Below, in pieces: positions 53,401 through 62,335 of a DNA stretch of 64,000 nt (position 1 is the first letter of the stretch; every line of letters begins with the position of its first letter). Made by a program: the position numbers and the translations under genes. The notes beneath the pieces were generated by a model, which ran no database searches, was not told where the DNA came from, and worked only from the letters and a program-made list of their open reading frames with translations. The stretch lies in the NCBI RefSeq assembly GCF_000255705.1, contig NZ_JH636441.1, forward strand, positions 309,673-373,672. The letters are read 5' to 3'. The stretch comes from Zavarzinella formosa DSM 19928 (GTDB lineage Bacteria > Planctomycetota > Planctomycetia > Gemmatales > Gemmataceae).

Positions 53401-53649
53401 GTGGCTCCGCAAGCGTTGTTCCTGATGAATCACCCGTTCGCGCTGGCCCAGGCGAAAGCGTTTGCCGATCGCATCCAAGCCATGCCCGGTGATGATGCGG
53501 CGAAGTTGAAAGCGGCTTATGAACGGCTCTACGGCCGCCCGCCGAGCGCCGATGAGGAACGGGTGACGCTCGGTTTTCTCAAGACGGGCAGTTGGGCCGA
53601 GTTGTCTCGGGTGTTGATGTGCGCGAACGAATTTGCCTATGTGCGATAA
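50452..53649 (+). CDS. PSD1-type planctomycete cytochrome c (DUF1549/DUF1553)
   Basis: A 1065-residue exported protein. After a signal peptide (to about residue 19) comes the planctomycete cytochrome c domain with heme motif CQECH (38-42) and the distal [12 protein letters not shown]. Next are DUF1549 ([21 protein letters not shown]), a beta-sandwich insert ([20 protein letters not shown]), and C-terminal DUF1553 ([36 protein letters not shown]). These giant proteins are usually followed by a DUF1501 gene; here none follows. They are thought to act in periplasmic breakdown of complex organic matter; function is not established. Confidence 0.93.
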   Translation: [1065 protein letters not shown]

Positions 53650-53652
53650 GGC

Positions 53653-54042
53653 TTAATTCTTCGGGTTGATGACTTCCCAAGAAATTCGCCGGCCGGCGAC
53701 GAAGCAATCGGAGATGCGGTAATCCATCGGCTTCGGGGCCGGGTCGGCCGGGTCGGCATCGAGGTTTAAGAAGGTGATGCCGTCAAACGTGCCGATGCGG
53801 ACTTCGCGGATGGCAAAGACGTTCATCGTCGCCCGTTTTTGGAAGCGGTATTCCTCCACATCCCTGACGACAACCGCCAGTTTCACCTTATCGTTGGTTG
53901 ATCCATCGGTCACGGTGAGGAGCAGTTTTAGAGCTACGCTGTCGGCGGCCGTGTTCCGTAGAGTGAATCGCCGGATCACGCCTCCCTTGAGGCGAAAGCG
54001 ACGCAAAAAGGCGAGCGTGTTGGATGGAGTGAGTTCGTGCAT
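53653..54042 (-). CDS. Protein of unknown function
   Basis: A 129-residue soluble, beta-rich protein (LRRFRLKGGVIRRFTLRNTA, VKLAVVVRDVEEYRFQKR, IREVRIGTFDGITFLNLD, DYRISDCFVAGRRISWEVI). No signal peptide and no recognised family; the even spread of strands suggests a compact beta barrel. The ATG at 54042 is supported by the conserved-looking frame and GGAGTGAG-like sequence upstream is not on this strand, so the start rests on frame alone. It converges with the PSD1 gene, 3 bp apart, and is divergent from the lipoate-ligase gene. Confidence 0.6.
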   Translation of the reverse strand: MHELTPSNTLAFLRRFRLKGGVIRRFTLRNTAADSVALKLLLTVTDGSTNDKVKLAVVVRDVEEYRFQKRATMNVFAIREVRIGTFDGITFLNLDADPADPAPKPMDYRISDCFVAGRRISWEVINPKN

Positions 54043-54078
54043 GGGGACATTATATCGTTGACCGGCCAGTCCATTAAG

Positions 54079-54804
54079 ATGAACCCGATGATTGCCTTCG
54101 ACCACACCATGCCCGATGCCGCCGGGAACCTCGCCCTCGACGAATCACTGTTGCTCCACGCGGAACAGACCGACACCTTCGAGGGGTTGCGGTTCTGGGA
54201 ATATCCCGCCCATGCCGTCGTTCTCGGGGCGGGCGGTTCCGTGGCCATTGATGTGAAACGGGAAACCTGTGAACGAGACGGCGTGCCGATCCTGCGACGC
54301 TCCAGCGGCGGCGGCACCGTGTTACTCGGGCGGGGTTGTCTGTTATTCAGCCTGATCGTCAACCACCGGCGGGCCGCCGAAATTCGGGATGTGAACGCCT
54401 CATACCGTTGGATTCTCGGCCGCGTTAAGGCAGCTCTCTCCTCATTCTCCAACGTGGACCATTCAGGCATCAGCGATCTGGCCATCGACGGCGTCAAGTT
54501 TTCCGGCAATGCTCAGCAACGAAAATCACGGGCAATTCTGCATCACGGGACGATTCTGTACGATTTCGATCTTCCCTCCGTGCCCAAATACCTGAACCCG
54601 CCGGAACGGATGCCCGAATACCGGCATGGGCGCTCCCACGAGGAATTCGTCCGGAACATTCCGGGAACGCGGGAAGAAATCATGATGCGGCTATCGGAAG
54701 TGTTTGAGGCCAATCCCGCCACCTTTCCACTCGAAGCATTGGAAAGCGTGCCGGGACTGGTTGATGAAAAATACGGCCGGGGTGAGTGGAACTTCCGGCG
54801 CTGA
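54079..54804 (+). CDS. Lipoate--protein ligase-family protein
   Basis: A 241-residue member of the LplA/LipB/BirA fold. The substrate loop RRSSGGGTVLLG (73-84) and the adenylate-site Lys140 in GVKFSGNAQQRK are both present, followed by HHGTILYDFDL. No C-terminal accessory domain is seen, as in LipM/LipL or octanoyltransferase-like members, so ligase versus transferase activity is open. The ATG at 54079 begins the domain. Thirty-six bp separate it from the divergent unknown gene. Confidence 0.88.
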   Translation: MNPMIAFDHTMPDAAGNLALDESLLLHAEQTDTFEGLRFWEYPAHAVVLGAGGSVAIDVKRETCERDGVPILRRSSGGGTVLLGRGCLLFSLIVNHRRAAEIRDVNASYRWILGRVKAALSSFSNVDHSGISDLAIDGVKFSGNAQQRKSRAILHHGTILYDFDLPSVPKYLNPPERMPEYRHGRSHEEFVRNIPGTREEIMMRLSEVFEANPATFPLEALESVPGLVDEKYGRGEWNFRR

Positions 54805-54808
54805 TCGC

Positions 54809-55630
54809 TCAGCGACCAAACAATTCGCGGAACTTGGCGCGAGTCTGCTCGGCGGCCTGCCGGGAATTCGGATAGGCGAACACCTCGGCCGAAAAATACC
54901 CGTCGTAACCCGCTCGCACCACGGCATCGGCAATCGGCCGGAAATCGGTGTGGCCCAGCCCGGCCGGGCGGCGGTTGGAATCGGCGAAGTGGATGTGTCC
55001 GATGTGCGTTTCCCCGGCGACGAGGGCATCGGCGAGATTCACTTCTTCGATGTTCATGTGATACAAATCGGCCAATAGTTTCACGTTCGTGGTTTGCAGC
55101 GTGTTCAAAAAGCTCACGCCATCGGCGACGGTGCAAAACAGGTTGGTTTCGTAACGGTTGAGCGGTTCATAGAGCAATGGCACGCCCAGTTTCTTCGCCT
55201 GTTCGCCCAAGTCATTCAAGGCATCGGCCAGCCAGACAAAAGCCATTTCTTTGGAAACGCTCTCGCCCCAGCGGCCTTGCATGGAGCCAATAATCGCCGG
55301 GGCGCCCAGCGCCCCGGCGGCGGCGATCATTTTGGAGATAAACTCACGGGCTTTGGCCCTGATGGTTTCATCAGCATGAGTGAGGGTGAGTTTGTGTTTC
55401 ACCCAGCCCCCGCCGGTGCCGACGGCGGCGACCGCCAGACCGTGTTTAGTCATTAGGGACCGGACGACATCGGCGGGGATGGCCTCCGGGCCGGGCGGGA
55501 AGATCTCCACGGCGTCGTAACCAAGTTCGGCCGCTTGTTTCATGCCGTCTTCGAGGCCGTCCCAGAAAACAAACGGGCCGCCTTTGGCCTCGGGAACCAG
55601 ACTCACCGTCACGCTGATTTTCACCGGCAT
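54809..55630 (-). CDS. Sugar phosphate isomerase/epimerase-like protein
   Basis: A 273-residue cytoplasmic xylose-isomerase-like TIM barrel. Blocks: LGYDAVEIFPPGPEAI, APAIIGSMQGRWG, VPLLYEPLNRYETNLF, VKLLADLYHMNIEE, HIGHIHFADSNRRPAGLGH and GYDGYFSAEVFAYP. The Glu, Asp, His and Glu in these strands are the expected metal ligands. This pattern is close to hydroxypyruvate isomerase and D-tagatose 3-epimerase relatives. GGGAG lies 7 nt before the ATG at 55630. It converges with the lipoate-ligase gene, 4 bp apart. Confidence 0.9.
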   Translation of the reverse strand: MPVKISVTVSLVPEAKGGPFVFWDGLEDGMKQAAELGYDAVEIFPPGPEAIPADVVRSLMTKHGLAVAAVGTGGGWVKHKLTLTHADETIRAKAREFISKMIAAAGALGAPAIIGSMQGRWGESVSKEMAFVWLADALNDLGEQAKKLGVPLLYEPLNRYETNLFCTVADGVSFLNTLQTTNVKLLADLYHMNIEEVNLADALVAGETHIGHIHFADSNRRPAGLGHTDFRPIADAVVRAGYDGYFSAEVFAYPNSRQAAEQTRAKFRELFGR

Positions 55631-55787
55631 TTCATCTCCCAGTCCATATGATTTTGGCATAATGTAGTCGGCCGACGGCGGGATGACCCCGTGGCTGACG
55701 GGCATCAGCTAGGTGACACTTTACTTTCCAAGTTCCCGATGCGGTGCGGTATCCCAACACCCCTCCATCTTCGGGAGTCGAAAATCC

Positions 55788-56819
55788 GTGGACACACCTG
55801 TTGAAACTCCGTCGGCCGTGGCGCGCGCCGCCACTCGCCGGTCGCCTATGAAGTCATTTCTCATGCTGCTTCGGCGTGGGCACCTTTATGCGGGCCTGCT
55901 CATGCTGCCGTGGGTTCTGCTCTATGGCATCACGGCGTTTCTGTTCAATCACCCCACCGCGTTCAGCGACCAGCAATCCGTGAGTTTCGGCGCCGATGCC
56001 CTCCAAGGCACGCCAATGGAGCATATCCCCGCCCCCCGCGAGATTGCGGAACAAGTGGTCGCCGCCCTCCGGGAGCGCAAACCGGAGGCAAAATATGAAC
56101 TGGCCGTCCCCGACAATGCGAAGTTCAACCGCGAATTTGCCTTCGCCACCGTGAAGACCGATCAACAGGAAATCAGTGTGTTGGTGGAGGCGAACGGCGC
56201 CGGCGGGACCATTCGGGCGAAAGCATTGACCCCCGCCAAGCCCATCGAACCGGCGGCTCCGTTTGCGGTCGGGCGGGAACCAAACGCGGCTCCGAAAGGC
56301 AAGGGAGGCGGGGACCGGCCGGCGCGGACAGGCGGCGGCGAAGGGCTGAAACTTCCCGAAACCTTGGTTGACCGGATGAAGGCCACCGTGCCTGCCGTGC
56401 TGACAAAATCCGGCTTCCCCACCGGGGATGTCACTATCACTTCCGTGCCCGATGTTACCTTCCTGATGAACTCGGACGACAAATTGTGGAAGGTGACTTA
56501 CAACGCATCGGCCGGAAGCATCAGCGGCAAACTGGCGGACAACGAACCGGCAACTGATCCCCTCTCCACGCGCCGATTCCTCACCCGGTTGCACATGGCC
56601 CACGGCTATCCGTCGGAAACAGGCTCCCGCTGGTTCTGGGCCGTGATCGTTGATGCAATGGCGGTGATTATGCTCTTCTGGGGATTGTCCGGCCTGTTCA
56701 TGTGGTGGCAAATCAAGGCTACCCGGCGGCTGGGGACGGTGATTTTGCTCGTCAGTTTGGTCGCGGCGACACTGATGGGAATTGGCATGCACGAGCAGAT
56801 TTCAATCACCGGCCGGTGA
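55788..56819 (+). CDS. PepSY-type membrane protein
   Basis: A 343-residue membrane protein with an N-terminal helix after a basic segment (GHLYAGLLMLPWVLLYGITAF), a long extracytoplasmic domain containing a Gly/Pro/Lys-rich patch (PKGKGGGDRPARTGGGEG), and two C-terminal helices (WFWAVIVDAMAVIMLFWGLSGLFMWW, TVILLVSLVAATLMGIG). The order matches PepSY-associated TM proteins involved in iron uptake or redox functions. The GTG at 55788 has GGGAG 10 nt upstream; an ATG at 55848 is an alternative start. Function uncertain. Confidence 0.72.
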   Translation: MDTPVETPSAVARAATRRSPMKSFLMLLRRGHLYAGLLMLPWVLLYGITAFLFNHPTAFSDQQSVSFGADALQGTPMEHIPAPREIAEQVVAALRERKPEAKYELAVPDNAKFNREFAFATVKTDQQEISVLVEANGAGGTIRAKALTPAKPIEPAAPFAVGREPNAAPKGKGGGDRPARTGGGEGLKLPETLVDRMKATVPAVLTKSGFPTGDVTITSVPDVTFLMNSDDKLWKVTYNASAGSISGKLADNEPATDPLSTRRFLTRLHMAHGYPSETGSRWFWAVIVDAMAVIMLFWGLSGLFMWWQIKATRRLGTVILLVSLVAATLMGIGMHEQISITGR

Positions 56820-56860
56820 TGATTCCGATTGAAATCGCCGAAGAACGGGGGATGATGCCC

Positions 56861-59584
56861 TTATCCCTCGTCCTCTCTCTCCTGAAGCACTTTGTTTAGC
56901 ACATCAAGTTCCACGGGCTTCACCAAGTGAGTGTCGAAGCCCGCTTCGAGGGATCGCCGCCGGTCGTCGTCTTGGCCGTATCCGGTCAGGGCCACCAAGC
57001 GAAGTTTCTCGCGAGGAAAGTCTTCCCGCAGCCTTTTCGCCACTTCGTAACCGTTCATTCCCGGCAGGCCGATGTCCATGATCACCAGATCCGGGCGTTC
57101 CCGCCGGATCATTTCCTCGGCACTTGGGCCATCGTGGGCAATCATTGTGGAATGCCCCAAGGCTTGCAGAAGGATCGCCATGCTGGCGGCCCCGTCCACA
57201 TTATCATCCACAACGCAGATCCGCAGGGGAGCCGCCGGGGAAGCGTTCGACTTGGTCGTCTGAGTGTCGATCGCCTCGCGGGAAAGAGGCAGGCTGACAG
57301 TGAACGTGCTGCCGGAACCCAAGCCATCGCTGTGGACGGTCACTTTCCCGCCGTGCATTTCCACCAATCGTTTCACCAATGTCAGGCCGATGCCCAAGCC
57401 CCCTTGGGAACGGTCAATGGACCGGCTTACCTGCATGAACAGTTCAAACACTTGGTTCAATTGTTCGCGGGAAATCCCCACCCCGGTGTCGCAAACTTCC
57501 ATGATCGCCCGGTCGTTCTCGACACGCGCATTCACGATGATGCGGCCGCCCGGTTCGGTGTATTTGATGGCGTTGTTCAACAGGTTGACAAACACCTGTT
57601 CCAACCGGGTGGGATCGGCGGCGACGATGATCGGCGTCTTGGGGTAACTGGCCGTCAACACGTGCCCGACCGCCTCGGCTTGCGGACGGACGGATTCAAC
57701 GGCTTCGGCGATGACGGCGCGGAGATCGAGAAACTCCGTCCGCAGGGTGATCTTGCCCCGGCCAATGCGAGAGACATCCAGTAGGTCGTCGATCAATCGC
57801 CCCAAATGTCTTACCTGGCGCTCCATCATTTCGCAGGCCGTGGCGAGATAGTCGGGATTGTTTCCTTTCCGAAGGATTTGCAAAGAATTGGACACCGGAG
57901 CCAGCGGGTTTCGCAATTCGTGGGCCAGCATCGCCAGAAACTCGTTCTTGCGCCGGTCTGTCTCTTCAAGTTCCTCCAAAGCCCGTTTTTCGCGGTCCAC
58001 ATTGCCGAAGACAATCACCGCGCCAACCGGGTCCGGATTGCCGTCCCGGATCGGGCTACCGCTCACGCGAATCCAGCACCGACGGCCGTCGGATCGTTGA
58101 AACTGATATTCCGCGTTGCGAACAATCTCACCCTTCAAGGCGCGGGCTAGGGAGTATTCGGAGTATTCCAGCCGCCGGCCGTCACCGTGATAGGCGACCA
58201 ATTCGCGATACTCCTCCAAGCGAGTCGCTTTCGGGGCATAACCAAGGATTTCCTCGGCCATCGGATTCACAAAGGTAATCTTGCCGGAGGGAGCCTCGGC
58301 CACGATCACGCCGACGGGGGCGGTATCCAGCACCGTTCTGAGGCGCCGGCGCTCATGTTCAATCTGCACACCAAGGCGAGTCCGTTCGGCCTCGGCCAGC
58401 CGCCGTTCCGTCACGTCCTGCACCACGCCGGACAAACGAACGGGCACGCCCCGATAATCCTTTTCCACCCGGCCGCGGGCAATCACCCATACCGTATGTC
58501 CTGTTGCCGTTTTTAGCCGGTAGTCCGATTCAAAACGCCCTCCGGTCCTCACGGACAGATTAATTACCTCCGAAACCCGGTCAATGTCATCCGGGTGAAT
58601 GGCTTTGAGAAAAACGCCGAGTTCGCCCCCTTGAGCTTCTTCGTCGCTTACGCCGAAAAGTCTGGCCAGATTGGCGTCGGCGAAGACCCGATTGTTCGGG
58701 ATGTCCCAGACCCAAGTGGCGATCGCCCCGGCTTCCAAGGCTGAGTCCAGCCGGGAGCGGGCGTCCCGCAGGTCGTCCTCGGCCTGCCGACGGTCGTGAA
58801 TGTCAATCACCGAGCCGACGTAGCCAAGAAACTCCCCCGACTCGGAGAATCGCGGAGCGCCGGCGTCGATCATCCAACGGTAAGTCCCGTCGCTTCGCCG
58901 TAGGCGATATTCCATGCGGAAGCCCTCTCGCCGGGCGTGGGCGGCCATGTAGCTCTCGGCGGCCAGTCGTTTGTCGTCTGGATGGGTGGCTTGCAGCCAG
59001 CCGAATTTGAGGGCCTCTTCGGTCGATTGTCCGGTGAAGTCATACCAGTTTCGGTTCAGATAGGTACAACTCCCCTCCTCGTCCGTCACCCACACCATCA
59101 CGGGAGAATGGTCCGCCATATGGCGGAATCGCACTTCGCTTTCGCGCAGCCGGTCTTGGGCGGCCTGCAACGCCTCGGCCGTGCGGGCTTGTTCGCGGCG
59201 GATGTGAGCCTCCAACAAAGCCCGCTCCACGGCCGGAATCAGCCGGTTGAGCCGTTGTTTCAACACATAATCCGTCGCCCCGCTCTTGAGCGTTTCGATG
59301 GCGTTTTCTTCGCCGACGACGCCGGACACGAAAATGAACGGTGTCTCCGGACGCAACTCCTGGGCGATCTTCAGCGCATCCGGCCCGGTGATGGTGGGAA
59401 GCTGATAATCGCACAGAATCAGATCGAACTCTTCCCGTGCGAGCGCGGCCACGTAGTCGTCGCGGTTGGTCACGACGAGCAACGAGTGCGACACCGAAGA
59501 CTTGGCGAGCCGGACGCGGACAATCTCCGCGTCCAGTTCGCTGTCCTCCAGGTAGATAATCCGGGCTGATTCAACGGAATTCAT
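56861..59584 (-). CDS. Hybrid sensor histidine kinase with two receiver domains
   Basis: A 907-residue cytoplasmic kinase with no membrane helix. Order: N-terminal receiver (Asp59 in LILCDYQLP), three PAS domains (about 150-265, 280-395 and 415-530), HisKA with His555 in MLAHELRNPLAP, HATPase (about 665-780: NLLNNAIKYTEPGG, DTGVGISREQ, GGLGIGLTLVKRLVE) and a C-terminal receiver (Asp837 in LVIMDIGLP). The N-terminal receiver can take phosphate from another kinase, so it may be fed by the phytochrome upstream. It is the last gene of the light-sensing operon, 42 bp after the response regulator. Start ATG 59584. Confidence 0.92.
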   Translation of the reverse strand: MNSVESARIIYLEDSELDAEIVRVRLAKSSVSHSLLVVTNRDDYVAALAREEFDLILCDYQLPTITGPDALKIAQELRPETPFIFVSGVVGEENAIETLKSGATDYVLKQRLNRLIPAVERALLEAHIRREQARTAEALQAAQDRLRESEVRFRHMADHSPVMVWVTDEEGSCTYLNRNWYDFTGQSTEEALKFGWLQATHPDDKRLAAESYMAAHARREGFRMEYRLRRSDGTYRWMIDAGAPRFSESGEFLGYVGSVIDIHDRRQAEDDLRDARSRLDSALEAGAIATWVWDIPNNRVFADANLARLFGVSDEEAQGGELGVFLKAIHPDDIDRVSEVINLSVRTGGRFESDYRLKTATGHTVWVIARGRVEKDYRGVPVRLSGVVQDVTERRLAEAERTRLGVQIEHERRRLRTVLDTAPVGVIVAEAPSGKITFVNPMAEEILGYAPKATRLEEYRELVAYHGDGRRLEYSEYSLARALKGEIVRNAEYQFQRSDGRRCWIRVSGSPIRDGNPDPVGAVIVFGNVDREKRALEELEETDRRKNEFLAMLAHELRNPLAPVSNSLQILRKGNNPDYLATACEMMERQVRHLGRLIDDLLDVSRIGRGKITLRTEFLDLRAVIAEAVESVRPQAEAVGHVLTASYPKTPIIVAADPTRLEQVFVNLLNNAIKYTEPGGRIIVNARVENDRAIMEVCDTGVGISREQLNQVFELFMQVSRSIDRSQGGLGIGLTLVKRLVEMHGGKVTVHSDGLGSGSTFTVSLPLSREAIDTQTTKSNASPAAPLRICVVDDNVDGAASMAILLQALGHSTMIAHDGPSAEEMIRRERPDLVIMDIGLPGMNGYEVAKRLREDFPREKLRLVALTGYGQDDDRRRSLEAGFDTHLVKPVELDVLNKVLQEREDEG

Positions 59585-59626
59585 GGGAACAACATCAGTC
59601 CAAAGGTTACGGGGCGGCACGACGAG

Positions 59627-60082
59627 TTACTTCTTGATGACAGGTTTCACGCTGCCCACCGGCGGTTCGTTCAAAACCGCCCAGAACACGCCGAGATCTT
59701 GAATGGCCGAGATAAACTCTCGAAAAGCCACCGGTTTGACCACATAGGCATTCACCCCCATGTCGTAACTCTTTCTCAAGTCCGGCTCTTCTCGTGAAGA
59801 CGTGAGCATGACCACGGGCACGGATCTCAATTCTTTGTCCGCGCGCACCTGCTCCAGCACTTGCAGGCCGTCCACTTTCGGCATCTTCAAATCCAAGAGA
59901 ATCACGGCGGGGTGCCCATGCTCCCGGTTTTCGTAAGGGCCGCGACGGAAGAGGTAATCGAGCGCTTCCTCGCCATCCCGAACGACGACCACTTCATTTG
60001 CCAGATTGCTCTTGGCCAGAGCCACCAGAGTCAGTTCCAAATCCTTGGGATTGTCTTCCGCAAGCAAGATTGGTTTCAACAT
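59627..60082 (-). CDS. Single-domain response regulator (Rcp1-like)
   Basis: A 151-residue lone receiver domain. Acidic pocket LLAEDN (Glu9, Asp10), phospho-acceptor Asp64 in ILLDLKMPKVDG, Thr94/Ser95 in VVMLTSSREE and Lys116 in YVVKPVAF. The extended loop RRGPYENREHGHPAV and C-terminal FWAVLNEPPVG are typical of the Rcp1 type that pairs with phytochromes. It follows the bacteriophytochrome gene by 15 bp and precedes the hybrid kinase, so it is probably a direct phosphate acceptor. Confidence 0.95.
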   Translation of the reverse strand: MLKPILLAEDNPKDLELTLVALAKSNLANEVVVVRDGEEALDYLFRRGPYENREHGHPAVILLDLKMPKVDGLQVLEQVRADKELRSVPVVMLTSSREEPDLRKSYDMGVNAYVVKPVAFREFISAIQDLGVFWAVLNEPPVGSVKPVIKK

Positions 60083-60097
60083 GATATTTCTCCCACG

Positions 60098-62335
60098 TCA
60101 GGTCGTTGTCCTTGGCAACGAAAAGTAAAAAACGGCCCCTTGGCCCACAATCGCCTCCGCCCAGGTGCGGCCGCCGTGCCGGGAAATCACCCGCCGCACG
60201 TTGGCCAGGCCGATGCCGGTTCCTTCGTATTCCTCAACGCGGTGCAAGCGTTGGAAGATGCCGAAGAGCTTGTCCACATATCGCATGTCAAAGCCGATCC
60301 CGTTGTCCCGGACGGCGATAATAGTCTCCTTGCCTTCCTCGTGGCCGGTGATTTCGATGATCGCTTCTTCCCGGTCTCGCGAATATTTGACGGCGTTTTC
60401 CATCAGATTTTGCATCGCCATCCGAAGCATCGTTTGATCGCCTCGAACAGGTGGCAACGGCTCGATCTTCCAAGTGATTCGCCGCTCGGAGTCCGGCGCA
60501 ATCAACTGGCGGCGAATTTCCTCGACGAGTTTGTTCAGGTCCACTTTGGTGCGGACAACTTCCATCCGCCCCATTCGGGAGAAGGCCAGCAGTTTGTCCA
60601 CCAGCATGCCCGCGAACTCGCTGGACTCGATGATGGTGCGGATATACCGCTGATCGGTCTCCGTCAGCCGGTCTGAAACCGAATCCTTCAGCATCTCCGC
60701 GTAGCCCACGACATGGCGCAACGGCGCGCGCAAATCGTGGGAGACGGAATACGAAAACGATTCCAATTCCGAGTTACTGCGGGTGAGTTCAGCCGTCAGA
60801 TCGGCCATTTCCTCGGCCTTCCGAAGCACGACACCGACGATGGCGTTTCGCAGTTCGATGGCCGCCTCAACCTCGGCCTCCCGCCAAGAAAGCGATTTGC
60901 CGCGCACGGTTTCCTTCCACATCTCGAAGGATTGTCGCGGGCTAATGCGTTCGCCGCCTGGCGCGGGCGTCATGGATTTGGCGGGGTCGCCGGCCCAATT
61001 CACCGTGCGGACCACCTCGGGCCGGAACCACATCACATAGCCCGCATGCAGTTTCGAGACGCCAATCGCCAGCAATCCGCTGGCGGTACTGCCGAACTCC
61101 CCGGCCGGCGGAAACACCGTCGCCAGCGACTCGGAGTGAAACACTTCCGTGTGTCCGCCGGCAAACAACCAGTTCGCCAGTTCGCGGATTTGCTCTTTCG
61201 TCGGCGTTTCCCCCACCACTTCGCAAAACGATTCGGAAACCACGGCGGCCCCGCCGGCATCGACGAAACTCAACAATTCATGGGCATTTTCCAGCAATCC
61301 GCGAACGTAGTCCCCGCGCCCGGCCATCACGGCCAGGAGTTTGGAGAACAAGGCCCGCACCTCGACCCGACGCTCCAGTTCTTGCGTCCGTTCAAGTGCG
61401 GACAGCCGCAACGCGAACGCCTTGGCAAACAGGTCGCACGACCGGCGAATCGTGAAGGGAATTCGCCGGGGCGTCGCATGATGCCCGGAGATCAGGCCCC
61501 ACAACTGTCCGTCCCGCAAAATGGAAACGGACATGCTGGCAATCGTCCGCATGTTCCGCATGTATTCCAAATGCACCGGCGACACGCTGCGGAGGATCGC
61601 ATGGGTGAGATCCAACGGCTCGGTGAACGGCCGCTCGGCCAACACGCCAACCGCTTGATAATCAACATCCGGAATGATCCGCACATGGCTGACCCGATAC
61701 AGTTCTCTCGCCTGCCGGGGAATATCCGAGGCGGGAAACCGCAGACCCAGATAGGAAGGAAGATTCTCATTCCTATCCTCCCCCAAGACGGTGCCGTTGC
61801 CTTCCTCGTCGAACAGATAAACCAAGATCCGGTCGAAACCAGTCAGTCGGCGCGCCTCGGCGGCCGTTTGGTTGGACAGTTCCGCCAGCGTTTTGGCCGT
61901 CTCCAATTGCCCCAACAAACTTTCCAGCGCGGAATGTGTTTCCGGGAATTCCTCCGTGACAATGGATTCAAATTCCAGAATGATCTTGCCATTGTTCCGA
62001 TGGGCGATCAGGTCGTATTTTTTCTCCTGTCCGGATGGTCCGAGCCGGACCGTTTCCAAGCACTCTGGCCGTTCTCCCGAAACCAACCGGCGCAACCGGC
62101 CGGACAGATGGCGAACCCCTTCCTCGCCGATTACTCCAGCCAACGGGCCACCCAACAGGTCAGCCGTCGGGCTTCCCGTGATGGTGTGCAGGTTTTCGCT
62201 GGCCTGTCGCACGGTGAAATCCTTGAAATCCACGGCCAATAAAACACCCTGCGGCTGAATACGGCCGGGAATGTGAATCGGTTCCCGGTCGCAGGACATC
62301 AGGTCCGGCGGTTCGGTCGTGTCAGTCGAATTCAT
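60098..62335 (-). CDS. bphP: Bacteriophytochrome histidine kinase
   Basis: A 745-residue red/far-red photoreceptor kinase. The biliverdin-binding Cys is Cys15 in CDREPIHIPGRIQPQG. PAS is at about 20-125; GAF at about 140-310 has PASDIP (201-206, Asp204), His255 in VSPVHLEYMRNM, and His285 in LISGHH. PHY has the tongue motif PRQSF at 466-470. The output module is HisKA (His533 in SVSHDLRAPLR) and HATPase (NLMENAVKYSRD, DNGIGFDM, GTGIGLANVRRVI). All chromophore-contact residues expected for a biliverdin phytochrome are present. Its start overlaps the heme oxygenase stop by 4 bp. Confidence 0.97.
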   Translation of the reverse strand: MNSTDTTEPPDLMSCDREPIHIPGRIQPQGVLLAVDFKDFTVRQASENLHTITGSPTADLLGGPLAGVIGEEGVRHLSGRLRRLVSGERPECLETVRLGPSGQEKKYDLIAHRNNGKIILEFESIVTEEFPETHSALESLLGQLETAKTLAELSNQTAAEARRLTGFDRILVYLFDEEGNGTVLGEDRNENLPSYLGLRFPASDIPRQARELYRVSHVRIIPDVDYQAVGVLAERPFTEPLDLTHAILRSVSPVHLEYMRNMRTIASMSVSILRDGQLWGLISGHHATPRRIPFTIRRSCDLFAKAFALRLSALERTQELERRVEVRALFSKLLAVMAGRGDYVRGLLENAHELLSFVDAGGAAVVSESFCEVVGETPTKEQIRELANWLFAGGHTEVFHSESLATVFPPAGEFGSTASGLLAIGVSKLHAGYVMWFRPEVVRTVNWAGDPAKSMTPAPGGERISPRQSFEMWKETVRGKSLSWREAEVEAAIELRNAIVGVVLRKAEEMADLTAELTRSNSELESFSYSVSHDLRAPLRHVVGYAEMLKDSVSDRLTETDQRYIRTIIESSEFAGMLVDKLLAFSRMGRMEVVRTKVDLNKLVEEIRRQLIAPDSERRITWKIEPLPPVRGDQTMLRMAMQNLMENAVKYSRDREEAIIEITGHEEGKETIIAVRDNGIGFDMRYVDKLFGIFQRLHRVEEYEGTGIGLANVRRVISRHGGRTWAEAIVGQGAVFYFSLPRTTT

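Noticed and set aside
60713-62242. 509-codon open frame antisense to bphP
   Set aside because: Shadow of a fully conserved bacteriophytochrome; the translation is compositionally odd (His, Arg and Gln rich).
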